A stretch of DNA of 64,000 bases from Paenibacillus sp. (GCF_035645195.1 NZ_DASQNA010000018.1:62001-126000); one strand, 5' to 3'. Shown: positions 37,319 to 46,540, numbered from the stretch's first letter. Notes: a model not told the origin generated them from the letters alone. Made by a program: numbers and translations.

Positions 37319-39019
37319 TTGTTGCTCCTTGAATTGAATGTAAAACATTTGGCCGTGATCGAAGAGGTGCGCGTCTCGTTCCAGAACGGTTTCCACGTCT
37401 TTACGGGGGAGACGGGAGCGGGAAAGTCGATCCTCATCGACGCATTGAGCCTGGCCATCGGAGGAAGAGCTTCAGCCGACCTTGTTCGTCACGGATACGA
37501 CAAAGCGGAGATCGAAGCTCTTTTTGACGTTCCGGCGCATCATCCGGCGCGCGCCCAGCTGCGCGAGCTCGGCATCGCCGCGGCGGAGGACGAGCCGCTC
37601 ATCGTACGCCGCGAAGTGACCGCGGCGGGCAAAAGCACCGCGCGCGTCAACGGGCAGCTCGTCACGATTCTCGCGCTCAAGTCGATCGGCGAAACGCTCG
37701 TCAACATACACGGCCAGCACGAGCATCAGTCGCTGCTGCAAACCGAGCGGCATCTGGAATGGCTGGACGCGTTCGGCGGCGAGCGGGTGGCGCCGGCGAA
37801 GGCGGCGTACCGCGAGGCGTACGAAGCGTACACGTCAACGAAGCGGGAGCTCGAGCGCATCGAGCAATCGGGCAAGCAAGCGCTGCAGATGGCCGATTTG
37901 TACCGATTCCAGTGGGAAGAGATCGAAGGGGCGAAATTGAAGCCCGGCGAGGACGAATGGCTGCTGGAAGAAAAGCAAAGACTATTCTATGCGGAGCGGT
38001 TGTTCGCTGCCGCGAACGACGGCTACGAAGCGCTGTACGGAAGCAAGAAAGCGCTGGAGTGGACGACGAAAGCCGTTCAGCGCATCGCCGACATCGCGAA
38101 ATACGATCCCGCGAAGCTGAATCCGCTGCTCGAGCAAGTGCAGTCGGCGTATTACCAGCTTGAGGACGCGGCGTTCCAGCTGCGCGACTACCGCGAGGGG
38201 ATCGAATTCAATCCGGACAAGCTCGAGCAAATTGAGGATCGGCTGCAGACGCTGCATTCGCTGAAGCGCAAATACGGCGATTCCGTCGAGGATATCCTCG
38301 CGCACGCGGCGAACATTAAGCGCGAGCTCGATATGGTCGAAAATCAGGAAGAGCGGGTCGCCGAGCTGTCGGCGAAGCTTGCGGCGCTCGAGGGGGAGCT
38401 GCGCGCAAGGGCAGAGACGCTGTCCGCCGCGCGGAAGGATGCGGCCGAACGGCTCGCCGCGAAGCTGATGGATCATCTGAAGGACTTACATATGGAGAAG
38501 ACGCGCTTCCAAGTCGTTCTTCGCTCCGGCGAAGCCGGGTATCGGGCGGACGGCTGGGATCAAGCGGAATTCATGATTGCGCCGAATCCGGGCGAACCGC
38601 TGCGAGGCCTTGCGAAAATCGCCTCCGGCGGGGAGCTGTCCCGCATCATGCTGGCGATGAAATCGATCTTCGCGGCGGTGGACGAGGTGCCGACGCTCAT
38701 TTTCGACGAGGTGGACACGGGCGTCAGCGGCCGGGCGGCGCAAGCGATCGCCGAGAAGATGGCGCAGCTCGCCCGCGGCGTGCAGGTGTTCGCGATTACG
38801 CACTTGCCTCAGGTCGCCTGCATGGCGAACGCGCATTATGCGATCGAGAAGAAGGTGAAGGACGGGCGTACGTTCACGGAGGTCAACGCGCTGCAAGGGG
38901 ACGCGCGCGCACAGGAGCTGGCGCGCATGCTCGGCGGGGTCGAAGTGACGGATACGACGCTGCGTCATGCGCAAGAAATGCTTGCGATGGCGAATAGCAG
39001 AAAGTCGGGATGGATATAG
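37319..39019 (+). CDS. recN: DNA repair protein RecN
   Basis: 566-residue SMC-like ATPase that acts early at DNA double-strand breaks. Walker A GETGAGKS (30-37), a central coiled coil (about 150-380), signature ASGGELSRIMLA and Walker B TLIFDEVDTGVSG are present. TTG start 37319 (or TTG 37322) follows AAGGGGG. Confidence 0.96.
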   Translation: MLLLELNVKHLAVIEEVRVSFQNGFHVFTGETGAGKSILIDALSLAIGGRASADLVRHGYDKAEIEALFDVPAHHPARAQLRELGIAAAEDEPLIVRREVTAAGKSTARVNGQLVTILALKSIGETLVNIHGQHEHQSLLQTERHLEWLDAFGGERVAPAKAAYREAYEAYTSTKRELERIEQSGKQALQMADLYRFQWEEIEGAKLKPGEDEWLLEEKQRLFYAERLFAAANDGYEALYGSKKALEWTTKAVQRIADIAKYDPAKLNPLLEQVQSAYYQLEDAAFQLRDYREGIEFNPDKLEQIEDRLQTLHSLKRKYGDSVEDILAHAANIKRELDMVENQEERVAELSAKLAALEGELRARAETLSAARKDAAERLAAKLMDHLKDLHMEKTRFQVVLRSGEAGYRADGWDQAEFMIAPNPGEPLRGLAKIASGGELSRIMLAMKSIFAAVDEVPTLIFDEVDTGVSGRAAQAIAEKMAQLARGVQVFAITHLPQVACMANAHYAIEKKVKDGRTFTEVNALQGDARAQELARMLGGVEVTDTTLRHAQEMLAMANSRKSGWI

Positions 39020-39148
39020 GGGCGTCAGGAATCATTTCCGAGTTTAAAACGAGCGGCCCGGGGTACCTTAAAGGTACGTTATTGGCGACCGCGCCAAGCG
39101 GCTCAGGAAGTGGCTTAAGGCGTGAGAACGAAAAGGAGCGTGAGGCGT

Positions 39149-40474
39149 TTGACTTCCGGCAGCAAGAAAAAACTTTTCGGACTTATGCTCGTTTTACTCG
39201 TATTTATCATTACCTGCTCTCCTCCGTTTCAACGATTCGCGACGTTCCCGGAGACGCTGCGCGCGTTCGCGGGCGAACGCAAAGAGATCTCGCTCAGCAT
39301 GCCGGTGCATGCCGTCGGGCTCGTCAAAGACCCGAACATCGTTGAGGTGAACGGTTCGAGCGAGCCGACGTTCGATCTCAATCTCGAAGAGCCGATTTCG
39401 CTTCGCACGCATAAGGCGGGACAAACCGAAATGCAGCTGAAGCTGTTCGGGAAAATTCCGTTCAAAACGGTCAAAGTGGACGTCGTGCCGGACTTGAAAG
39501 TCATTCCGGGCGGCCAAACGATCGGCGTCAAAATCAAATCGAAAGGCATCCTCGTCGTCGGACACCATCTCGTCCCATCCGAGGACGGCCGCAAGACGTC
39601 TCCCGGGGAAGAAGCGAAGCTGACCGTCGGCGACGTCATCCTCGAGATGGACGGCCAAAAGCTGAACGACGTCAATAAAGTGGCGGATATCGTGCAAAAA
39701 GCGGGCCGCGCGAACCGGCCGATCGAGTTGGTCGTGCTGCGAGCCGGCCAAAAGTTCAACACGACGATCACGCCGACGTACGACCCGTCGGATAAGGCGT
39801 ATCGGCTCGGCATCTACATTCGCGATTCGGCGGCGGGCGTAGGCACCTTAACGTTCTATGCGCCCGATCAGAAGGCGTACGGCGCGCTCGGCCACGTCAT
39901 CACCGATATGGATACGCAGACGCCGATCGTCGTCGGAGGCGGTCAAATCGTCCACTCGAACGTCACATCGATCGACAAAAGCGAGAACGGCGAGCCCGGC
40001 GAGAAGCGGGCGGTGTTGATCGACGAAGATAAAGTGCTCGGCGACATCCGCAAAAACACCGACTTCGGCATCTTCGGCAAAATGTACGAAGCCCCCGAGT
40101 ACGCGAGCATGAAAGAACCGATTCCGGTCGCGTTCGCGGACGAAGTGAAGGAAGGTCCCGCGCATATTTACACTGTTGTCAACGGCCAGAAGGTTGAGAA
40201 ATTCGACGTCGAAATCGTGCATGTCGCGAAGCAGACGTTCCCCGCGACGAAAGGGATGATCATCAAAATCACCGATCCCCGGCTCGTCGAGAAAACGGGC
40301 GGCATCGTGCAAGGCATGAGCGGGAGCCCGATTATACAAAACGGAAAGCTGATCGGCGCGGTGACGCACGTATTCGTCAACGACCCGACGAGCGGATACG
40401 GCTGCTTCATCGAATGGATGCTCCGCGATGCGGACATCTTGGTGGACAGCCGGGCGAATCCTAAGGCGAGTTAA
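39149..40474 (+). CDS. spoIVB: SpoIVB peptidase
   Basis: 441-residue secreted PDZ serine peptidase made in the forespore. It cleaves SpoIVFA to trigger pro-sigma-K processing. Order: signal anchor (about 8-26), PDZ domain (about 100-200), S55 peptidase. Catalytic residues are in GHVITD (His), KITDPRL (Asp) and GMSGSPI (Ser). TTG 39149 is ten bases after AAAAGGAG; GTG 39122 would add nine residues without a ribosome site. The recN-spoIVB gap holds only a small GGTACCTTAAAGGTACG hairpin. Confidence 0.94.
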   Translation: MTSGSKKKLFGLMLVLLVFIITCSPPFQRFATFPETLRAFAGERKEISLSMPVHAVGLVKDPNIVEVNGSSEPTFDLNLEEPISLRTHKAGQTEMQLKLFGKIPFKTVKVDVVPDLKVIPGGQTIGVKIKSKGILVVGHHLVPSEDGRKTSPGEEAKLTVGDVILEMDGQKLNDVNKVADIVQKAGRANRPIELVVLRAGQKFNTTITPTYDPSDKAYRLGIYIRDSAAGVGTLTFYAPDQKAYGALGHVITDMDTQTPIVVGGGQIVHSNVTSIDKSENGEPGEKRAVLIDEDKVLGDIRKNTDFGIFGKMYEAPEYASMKEPIPVAFADEVKEGPAHIYTVVNGQKVEKFDVEIVHVAKQTFPATKGMIIKITDPRLVEKTGGIVQGMSGSPIIQNGKLIGAVTHVFVNDPTSGYGCFIEWMLRDADILVDSRANPKAS

Positions 40475-40499
40475 CCGGCCTTGGGGTTTTTTTTATGCC
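40460..40499 (+). terminator. Intrinsic terminator at the end of spoIVB
   Basis: CCTAAGG inside the last codons pairs with CCTTGGG, followed by eight T. Confidence 0.75.
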
Positions 40500-40503
40500 A
40501 TTT

Positions 40504-40510
40504 TGTCGGA
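40504..40510 (+). promoter_or_regulatory. Candidate 0A box 1 (one mismatch)
   Basis: TGTCGGA, one mismatch from the Spo0A box TGTCGAA, upstream of spo0A. Confidence 0.5.
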
Positions 40511-40522
40511 AATTAAATAATT

Positions 40523-40529
40523 TTCGACA
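40523..40529 (-). promoter_or_regulatory. 0A box 2 (perfect, minus strand)
   Basis: TTCGACA is the reverse complement of TGTCGAA and abuts the sigma-H -35 region. Confidence 0.72.
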
Positions 40530-40558
40530 GAAGGAATTTTCCTCCTCATGTCGAATTC
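40530..40558 (+). promoter_or_regulatory. Sigma-H promoter of spo0A
   Basis: GAAGGAATT (40530-40538) and GTCGAATTC (40550-40558) fit the sigma-H -35 (RnAGGAwww) and -10 (RnnGAATww) with an 11-bp spacer and one mismatch. It corresponds to the sporulation promoter of B. subtilis spo0A. Confidence 0.75.
40549..40555 (+). promoter_or_regulatory. 0A box 3 (perfect)
   Basis: TGTCGAA overlaps the -10 of the sigma-H promoter, consistent with autoregulation by phosphorylated Spo0A. Confidence 0.72.
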
Positions 40559-40617
40559 ATAAAAGACCAAGTTTTGGATGACACAACTGCTTTCATGACG
40601 TCTAAGGAGGATTCGCT

Positions 40618-41460
40618 TTGCACAAGATTGAAGTGTTGTTGGCAGACGATAATCGGGAGTTTGCGAATTTATTGTCGGAGTACATCGGCGAGCAAGACGA
40701 TCTAGAGGTAGTCGGGGTAGCATATAACGGGGAAGAAGTGATGGAAATCATCGAGGACAAGGGCATCGTGCCCGACGTTCTCATTTTGGATATTATCATG
40801 CCGCATCTCGACGGGCTGGGCGTGCTCGAGCGTCTCCGGGAACTGAATTTGGAGCCGGCCCCGAAAATCGTCATGCTGACCGCGTTCGGCCAGGAAAACA
40901 TTACGCAGAAAGCTGTACAGCTCGGCGCGTCATACTATATTCTAAAGCCGTTCGACATGGACGTGCTGGTCAATCGCATTCGCCAGCTCGCGTCCGGTCC
41001 GGTTCCGGCCGGCGGCAGCATGAACGGCGCCGGCTCGATGAACGGGCTCGGATCGCAGATGCGCAAGCGACAGACGTCTCTCGTGCAGACGAAGCCTCAA
41101 GGCAAGCCGAATTTGGACGCGAGCATCACGAACATCATTCACGAAGTCGGCGTTCCTGCGCATATCAAAGGGTACCAATATTTGCGCGATGCCATCACCA
41201 TGGTTTACAACAATATTGAACTGTTAAGCGCTGTTACGAAGACGCTGTATCCGGCGATTGCCGAGAAATACCGGACTACTCCGTCCCGCGTGGAGCGCGC
41301 GATTCGCCATGCCATTGAGGTCGCTTGGACGCGCGGCAACATCGACAGCATTTCGCACCTGTTCGGCTATACGATCAACATTTCGAAGGCGAAGCCGACG
41401 AACAGCGAATTCATCGCGATGGTCGCGGACAAATTGCGCATCGAGCATAAGGTGGGGTAA
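40618..41460 (+). CDS. spo0A: Sporulation master regulator Spo0A
   Basis: 280-residue response regulator. Receiver domain with acidic pocket D10/D11, phospho-acceptor D58 and the conserved Lys in YYILKPFD; a Gly/Ser/Met/Asn-rich linker with the word GSMNG twice (about 127-142), somewhat longer than in B. subtilis; then the C-terminal 0A-box-binding domain ending [23 protein letters not shown] 40618 follows AAGGAGG. Preceded by a sigma-H promoter and 0A boxes, followed by a strong terminator. Confidence 0.97.
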   Translation: MHKIEVLLADDNREFANLLSEYIGEQDDLEVVGVAYNGEEVMEIIEDKGIVPDVLILDIIMPHLDGLGVLERLRELNLEPAPKIVMLTAFGQENITQKAVQLGASYYILKPFDMDVLVNRIRQLASGPVPAGGSMNGAGSMNGLGSQMRKRQTSLVQTKPQGKPNLDASITNIIHEVGVPAHIKGYQYLRDAITMVYNNIELLSAVTKTLYPAIAEKYRTTPSRVERAIRHAIEVAWTRGNIDSISHLFGYTINISKAKPTNSEFIAMVADKLRIEHKVG

Positions 41461-41515
41461 ATTGCGTCCAATTAAAGGGTCTCGTATGTAATTTACAAAA
41501 AATGAAAAACGAATG

Positions 41516-41572
41516 AACACCCCTATGGATTGGTTTGACAGTAAACCAATCGATAGGGGTGTGTTGTTTTGC
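41516..41572 (+). terminator. Intrinsic terminator after spo0A
   Basis: A long hairpin (AACACCCCTAT with ATAGGGGTGT, plus inner ATTGGTTT/AAACCAAT) followed by GTTGTTTT. It also lies at the end of the convergent DUF916-like gene. Confidence 0.88.
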
Positions 41573-41602
41573 TTATAATAAAGAAGAAGCCCGCGGGCGG
41601 CG

Positions 41603-42658
41603 TTACCTCCCGGGGGCTTGTCGGTTCGAACCGTTCTTTCTTCGGCGGATGATGAAGACTAGCGCGATAATGAGAACGATCGAAGCGGCGACGACGCCGG
41701 CAATCTTCAAGGCATCGGACTTCGTAATAATGATGGCCTCTTCCGAGAACGTCTCGCCGGTTTGTTGGTAATGGGTCGCTTCTGCGCGAGACACGCTCAC
41801 ACCCGTAAGGTTGTAGGCGAACGTTGTGCTTTCCGTCACCCCGGCGTACTCCCATGTCACTTCCGCCGTGTATTCTCCCGCTTTCTTCAGCGCGTTCGGC
41901 AGCTGTTGGAGGTTGTAGATGCCAACCTTCCCCGGGTAAATCGAGCCCATTTCGGCTTTTTCTGTATGCAGCAACGTTCCGTCTCGATAAATCCGAATTT
42001 CGCCCTTCAATCGTTCCACTTTATTTCCGTCATTGCGAATGGAAAGCGCCAATCCCAAGTTTGCGCCGTCCCATTGCGTTTCCATAGAAGCGAGCGTCAG
42101 CTTGTGCGTCTCCGCGCCCGGCACCGTGACCAGCACGCCGATCGCCTGCGCATAAGCTTTATTGATCGTTACCGATGTGCCGTCTTCGATCTCTTGCCGT
42201 TCTTGTTCCTTCAACAGGTGACGAAGGGTGAGAACCGCGACGTGGTCGCCCGGAGCGGCATCTTTCGGGATGGTAAGTTGAAGCGTAACGTCTTTTTTCT
42301 CGCCGGCACGCAGATGGATTTCTTGTTCCGGAACAAGGAACCAGGACCCGATTCCGCCGCGCTGGATATGTTCCGGATCGACCGCGCCCATGCCGCCGCC
42401 GATGGCGACCGGCGCATCGGAGACATACAAGAAACCGTTGGCGATGTGGGCGCCAGACGTATTCCGCGTTCCCAACTCGAAGGTAATGATTTCGCCGGGC
42501 TTCCCGATGAAGGAGTAATAACCGGCAACGACTTGATCCCCTTTGGCTTGAATGGCGACGATCCCTTCTTCGGCATCAGCCGCCGAAACCCGCGGTTCCA
42601 TTCCGTATATCGTCAACAGCATAGCGGCCATAATGATCCCAAAGCATTTTGCGATCAT
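41603..42658 (-). CDS. DUF916-like (WxL-associated) membrane-anchored surface protein
   Basis: 351 residues: signal peptide (1-26), an immunoglobulin-like N-terminal domain (about 30-160; PGEIITFELGTRNTSG, AGEKKDVTLQLTIPKDAAPGDH), a second beta domain (about 175-285), and a C-terminal membrane helix (about 316-338) with basic stop-transfer RRRKNGSNR. This layout is that of the DUF916/DUF3324 proteins that hold WxL proteins at peptidoglycan. ATG 42658 follows GGAAGGGGG. It lies 63 bp downstream of the WxL-type gene, past an intercistronic terminator. Confidence 0.82.
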   Translation of the reverse strand: MIAKCFGIIMAAMLLTIYGMEPRVSAADAEEGIVAIQAKGDQVVAGYYSFIGKPGEIITFELGTRNTSGAHIANGFLYVSDAPVAIGGGMGAVDPEHIQRGGIGSWFLVPEQEIHLRAGEKKDVTLQLTIPKDAAPGDHVAVLTLRHLLKEQERQEIEDGTSVTINKAYAQAIGVLVTVPGAETHKLTLASMETQWDGANLGLALSIRNDGNKVERLKGEIRIYRDGTLLHTEKAEMGSIYPGKVGIYNLQQLPNALKKAGEYTAEVTWEYAGVTESTTFAYNLTGVSVSRAEATHYQQTGETFSEEAIIITKSDALKIAGVVAASIVLIIALVFIIRRRKNGSNRQAPGR

Positions 42659-42674
42659 TCATATCCCCCTTCCA

Positions 42675-42712
42675 TAAAAAAGGCAACCAGCTCGAGCAGA
42701 GTGGTCGCCTGT
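42675..42712 (-). terminator. Intercistronic terminator between the WxL-type and DUF916-like genes
   Basis: On the minus strand AGGCGACCA pairs with TGGTTGCCT, followed by six T. It probably lowers expression of the downstream gene relative to the upstream one. Confidence 0.8.
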
Positions 42713-42721
42713 GATTCATGC

Positions 42722-43459
42722 TTACGGCCCCGTTGCAACGGTGTAGGTTACCGTTGTGCTGTACGAACCTTCGAACAAACCGACTTGAGCAGGACGGTTC
42801 GAATTGGTTGCCTCATATTGAGAGCCCGCAGCGATATCGGAGAGTTGAGCAATCGAAATATATTGTGGAAGCTTCAAAGTGTAACGAAAACGTTGCGTAT
42901 AGGCGCCTTGACCGAACATGACGTCCGCGTCCATGATGCGCACGCCGGAAGTCGTGACTTGACCGCTGTAAGCGGAGACGTTCGTCGTGTCCGACGAGTT
43001 CACGCCTGTCAGCGTGCCGTCCTGTACGACCTGAAGAATCGGCGTATTCGTATTATGAATAGGGTCCGGATTTGTGCTGTCCACCGGAAGATTTACCTTG
43101 AAGGTAGCCCCGTTCAAGGAAGGATCGTTCACGGTAGCGCGCAAGTCGGATGCCGAGACCGTGACTTTCCAACCGGCGCCTTGCCCCGTGTTGTCGTCGA
43201 CCCGCACATAATCGTTGGCCGTAATGGCCGGCACGGCCGACCCCATGTCGATCAAGTACGAACCGAGCGACATTTGCGAAGTCGATTGTATCGTCGTAGG
43301 GGTTGTTGCCGGCGCTTGGTTCGGGTCCGAGGACACGTATACGTTGTCCGCCCCGTTAACGGCGGTGCCCGATGCCGCAGCGGTCGGTGTTCCAATGCTT
43401 GCGACGGATGCCGCGATCGCGGCGATCGCCGCGATAGTACGAAATTGCTTCTTCATCAT
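42722..43459 (-). CDS. WxL-type secreted surface protein
   Basis: 245 residues: signal peptide (about 1-29, ending near TAAAS), then a secreted all-beta domain rich in Thr, Ser, Asn and Gly. The segment NTGQGAGWKVTVSASDLRA fits the Trp-rich motif of WxL domains, which bind peptidoglycan non-covalently; it ends with a typical threonine-rich strand (STTVTYTVATGP). ATG 43459 follows GGAGGG. GC content is lower than the neighbours. The gene is downstream of a c-di-GMP-I riboswitch. Assignment to the WxL family is by pattern and partner gene. Confidence 0.75.
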   Translation of the reverse strand: MMKKQFRTIAAIAAIAASVASIGTPTAAASGTAVNGADNVYVSSDPNQAPATTPTTIQSTSQMSLGSYLIDMGSAVPAITANDYVRVDDNTGQGAGWKVTVSASDLRATVNDPSLNGATFKVNLPVDSTNPDPIHNTNTPILQVVQDGTLTGVNSSDTTNVSAYSGQVTTSGVRIMDADVMFGQGAYTQRFRYTLKLPQYISIAQLSDIAAGSQYEATNSNRPAQVGLFEGSYSTTVTYTVATGP

Positions 43460-43479
43460 ATGACCCTCCATTTTGGCAT

Positions 43480-43508
43480 AAAAAAATCCATCTGCCGAGG
43501 GGGATGGA
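43480..43508 (-). terminator. Riboswitch expression-platform terminator
   Basis: On the minus strand TCCATC pairs with GATGGA over a ten-base loop, followed by seven T. The word CCATCC in its 5' arm can instead pair with GGATGG at 43524-43529, giving an antiterminator. Confidence 0.82.
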
Positions 43509-43539
43509 AGTCGTGCTTGTATGTCCATCCTTCCAGCGG

Positions 43540-43620
43540 CCTGGCGATCGTGGCAGCATGGCTGCGTTAGACCCACGGCTTTGCGTCCCCGCGTTTCCGC
43601 GGGTTTGCCTTTGTTACAGG
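43540..43620 (-). promoter_or_regulatory. Cyclic di-GMP-I riboswitch (GEMM-I) aptamer
   Basis: Reading the minus strand, the core GGCAAACC - GCGGAAACGC stem-loop - GGGACGCAAAGCC is the GEMM-I consensus with its GNRA tetraloop, then a second arm (GTGGGTCTAACGC...GCTGCCACGATCGC). Closing stem P1 is CCTG (43617-43620) with CAGG (43540-43543). A terminator with an exclusive antiterminator follows, then the WxL-type gene. Sign of control by c-di-GMP cannot be read reliably. Confidence 0.93.
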
Positions 43621-43857
43621 ATTCAGTTTTCGTCGGAAAGCGGATCGCGATCACGTCTTACCTTACTGAGTATATTCGAATTTGCATCAAAAGCAATACT
43701 CCAAGTATAGACAACATGATAGATTCGATGAATCGTTTCCAATACGAAGAAGTCTCGGTTTCCGGTTCTGGGACGAGCTGCATGCGAAGTACGCGTTTTG
43801 CGTACAATAATTGCTACGCAATCGTACGCGAAGAGCGTACCTCCGAGGGGTGTAGCG
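43621..43857. promoter_or_regulatory. Divergent intergenic region between riboswitch and ger operon
   Basis: 237 bp. It must hold the minus-strand promoter of the riboswitch transcript and the plus-strand promoter of the ger genes; neither was identified with confidence. A GTACGC-gtttt-GCGTAC hairpin lies at 43789-43805, 53 bp before the gerA-type start. Confidence 0.4.
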
Positions 43858-45432
43858 ATGTACCGCAAGTCCAATGCAGCCGGAACGGTTCGGTCGAAGG
43901 GCAAGGCGCCTTTCGGCCAAAGCTCGACTGCCGGATCGTCGTTTCAGGAGAAACTCGAATATTTCAAGTCCGTCTTCCATCATACGCAGGATTTCGTTAT
44001 TCGGGATTTCGACGCGTTCGGCGGTACGTCGGCGGCCGCGCTGTTTTTCACGAGCTTGGTCGATAAGGACATGATCTCGGAAACCGTCATCAAGCCATTG
44101 ATGCAGCTTTCGGCGAAGCCTGAGCCGGCGGATTCGTCGCGGGCCGCGGAACTCGTTCTCAAGCAAACGATGTTTCATGCGGACGGGAAAACCGCGCCGG
44201 ATTGTCGGCTAGCCGTGAGCGACTTGCTGGCGGGGAGCGCCGTCGTGCTGATCGAAGGCTTCGACGAAGCGATCGTCGTGAACGTGCAGAAGGTCGAGCA
44301 GCGCGCCGTGGAGCAGCCGAAGAGCGAGCAGGTCATTCGGGGGCCGAGGGACGGCTTCATCGAAAATTTGCAGACGAACATTGCGCTGATTCGTACACGG
44401 CTCCCCACGGAACAGCTGAAAATGAAGACGCTGCAGCTGGGGCGGCTTACGAAAACGAGCGTCATATTGTTGTATTTGGACGGCATCGCGAACCCGAAGC
44501 TCGTCGAAGACGTGGAGCGGCGGCTGAATGCGATCGACATCGACCGCATTCTCGATGCAGGTTACATCGAGCAATACGTTCAAGACAACCCATGGTCGCC
44601 GTTTCCGCAAATTCGGAACACGGAACGGCCGGATGTAACGGTCGGCAATTTGCTTGAAGGCCGCGTCGCTATTTTGACGGACGGTTCACCGTACGCGTTG
44701 CTGTGTCCGACGTCCTTCGCGATGTTCTACCAAACGTCGGAGGATTACAACGAACGGGCGGGCATCATGAGCATGCTTCGGCTCGTCCGCTTGATGGCGC
44801 TGCTGTTTTCGCTTATTACGCCTTCGTTGTACATCGCCATTTTGTCGTTCCATCCGGAGCTCATCCCGACGAAGTTCGCCGTCGCCGTCGCCAGCGGCCG
44901 AGCCGGGGTGCCGTTCCCGACGTTTCTCGAGGTGTTCGTCATGGAAGTGGCGGTGGAGATTTTGCGGGAAGCGACCGTTCGCATGCCGCAGCAAATCGGC
45001 GGCGCGCTGTCGATCGTCGGCGTGCTGGTCATCGGGCAGGCGGCGGTCATGGCCGGCTTCGTCAGTCCGATCACCGTCGTGGTGATCGCGCTGACGACGA
45101 TCAGCTCGTTCGCGACGCCGGCGTACAACGCCGCGATGGCGTTCCGTATGCTCCGGTTTCCGATTATCGCTGCCACCGGTCTATTCGGTTTCTTCGGCTT
45201 GATCTTGGCGTTGTTTCTCGTGAACAACCATCTGATTTCGCTGCGCTCGTTCGGCGTGCCGTTCCTCGCCCCGGTCGCGCCGCTGAATGCCGCGGGCCTC
45301 AAGGACGCGATCATACGAGCGCCGATCCGGTTTCTGCTGGACCGGCCGGCGGAGCTGCGACCGCGCGAGCGGCTTCGCGCCGCGCCGTATCCAAACCCGC
45401 GGAGCGGCTCGAACGGAAGGGGGACATCGTAG
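43858..45432 (+). CDS. Spore germination receptor subunit A (GerA family)
   Basis: 524 residues: hydrophilic N-terminal domain (1-300) and four to five membrane helices (about 320-470), then a basic Pro/Arg-rich tail. The segments GPRDGFIENLQTNIALIRTRL and NPWSPFPQIRNTERPDV are hallmarks of the GerA/SpoVAF family of nutrient receptors in the spore inner membrane. ATG 43858 has GAGGGG upstream. First of three ger genes; specificity cannot be told. Confidence 0.93.
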   Translation: MYRKSNAAGTVRSKGKAPFGQSSTAGSSFQEKLEYFKSVFHHTQDFVIRDFDAFGGTSAAALFFTSLVDKDMISETVIKPLMQLSAKPEPADSSRAAELVLKQTMFHADGKTAPDCRLAVSDLLAGSAVVLIEGFDEAIVVNVQKVEQRAVEQPKSEQVIRGPRDGFIENLQTNIALIRTRLPTEQLKMKTLQLGRLTKTSVILLYLDGIANPKLVEDVERRLNAIDIDRILDAGYIEQYVQDNPWSPFPQIRNTERPDVTVGNLLEGRVAILTDGSPYALLCPTSFAMFYQTSEDYNERAGIMSMLRLVRLMALLFSLITPSLYIAILSFHPELIPTKFAVAVASGRAGVPFPTFLEVFVMEVAVEILREATVRMPQQIGGALSIVGVLVIGQAAVMAGFVSPITVVVIALTTISSFATPAYNAAMAFRMLRFPIIAATGLFGFFGLILALFLVNNHLISLRSFGVPFLAPVAPLNAAGLKDAIIRAPIRFLLDRPAELRPRERLRAAPYPNPRSGSNGRGTS

Positions 45433-45433
45433 C

Positions 45434-46540
45434 ATGCGCGAACGTCAAATTACGGCGGTGCAGGCTGCGGCCGTGCTCGTATCCAGCTTAATCGGCATCA
45501 GCGTCCTCGCGCTGCCGCGCATAACGGCCGAACGCGTGAATTACGGGGCGCCGCTGGCGACGCTCGTCGGTCTCGCCATTACGGCCGCAGGCCTCGTTGC
45601 GATAACGTTCCTTGGCACCCGGTTTCCTAGGGATTCGATCATAGAATACGCCAGGAAGCTGATCGGACGTCCTTTGGGTGATACGTTAGGATTTCTTTAC
45701 GTTTCGTTCATTGCGGTTCTGTTAAGTTTAGCCGTACGGGAGTTTGCTGATATGATGAACACGATCGTGCTGTCGACAACGCCCTTTGCCGCGATCATTG
45801 CGGCCGTCTTGATCGCCGTCGGGCTGACCAGCCGCAGCGACGTGACGACGTTCGCGTATATTCAATTTTATTACGCCCCGCTGACGGCTGCGGCGATGCT
45901 GCTGCTGATCGCCTTAAGCGCGACGGAAATGAAGCTCGTCAACTTGCTGCCCGTGTGGGGCAACGGCACACATATCGGCGATTTTTGGTCGGCGGGCGTC
46001 CTCGTGGCGAGCATGCCGTTCGCGCAAATCGGCATGTGTATCTTAACGGTCGTCATTCCTTCGATGGCCGATCCCCGGCAGGCGTTCAAGGGAATGACGG
46101 CGGGGTTGATCGTCTCCTCGTTGCTTGTCGTGCTTACCGTCGCGGCGACGATGGCCGTCATGAGCGCGGAGGAGGCCGCGAACGACGTTTGGCCGGCGAT
46201 GGCGCTGACCCGGATGATGCAGCTGCCTGCGCAAATTTTGGAGCGAATCGATCTCCTGTACTTAATGGTTTGGGTCGGCACGGCGTTGACCACGTTCTTG
46301 TCCGGATATTATTTGATCTGCTGCCTCGCTTCGCGCTTGTTCGGCCTGCGCAGCCACCGCACGGCGGCCATGCCGCTGATCCCGGTGTTGTTCGCTCTCG
46401 CCCTCGCGCCGCGCAATACGCTGCACACCTACTCCCTAATCCAGCTCGTCGGCGTCGGGGGGCTGGGGTTGACCGTCGGCTTTCCGATCTTGCTCGCGCT
46501 CCTGTCGGCATGGCGCGGGAAAGGACGGTCCGCCGCATGA
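45434..46540 (+). CDS. Spore germination permease (GerB family)
   Basis: 368 residues, ten predicted helices, an amino-acid-permease-fold protein that binds the germinant. It begins ITAVQAAAVLVSSLIGISVLALPR, a typical GerB/GerAB start. ATG 45434 is one base after the A-subunit stop. Confidence 0.92.
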   Translation: MRERQITAVQAAAVLVSSLIGISVLALPRITAERVNYGAPLATLVGLAITAAGLVAITFLGTRFPRDSIIEYARKLIGRPLGDTLGFLYVSFIAVLLSLAVREFADMMNTIVLSTTPFAAIIAAVLIAVGLTSRSDVTTFAYIQFYYAPLTAAAMLLLIALSATEMKLVNLLPVWGNGTHIGDFWSAGVLVASMPFAQIGMCILTVVIPSMADPRQAFKGMTAGLIVSSLLVVLTVAATMAVMSAEEAANDVWPAMALTRMMQLPAQILERIDLLYLMVWVGTALTTFLSGYYLICCLASRLFGLRSHRTAAMPLIPVLFALALAPRNTLHTYSLIQLVGVGGLGLTVGFPILLALLSAWRGKGRSAA

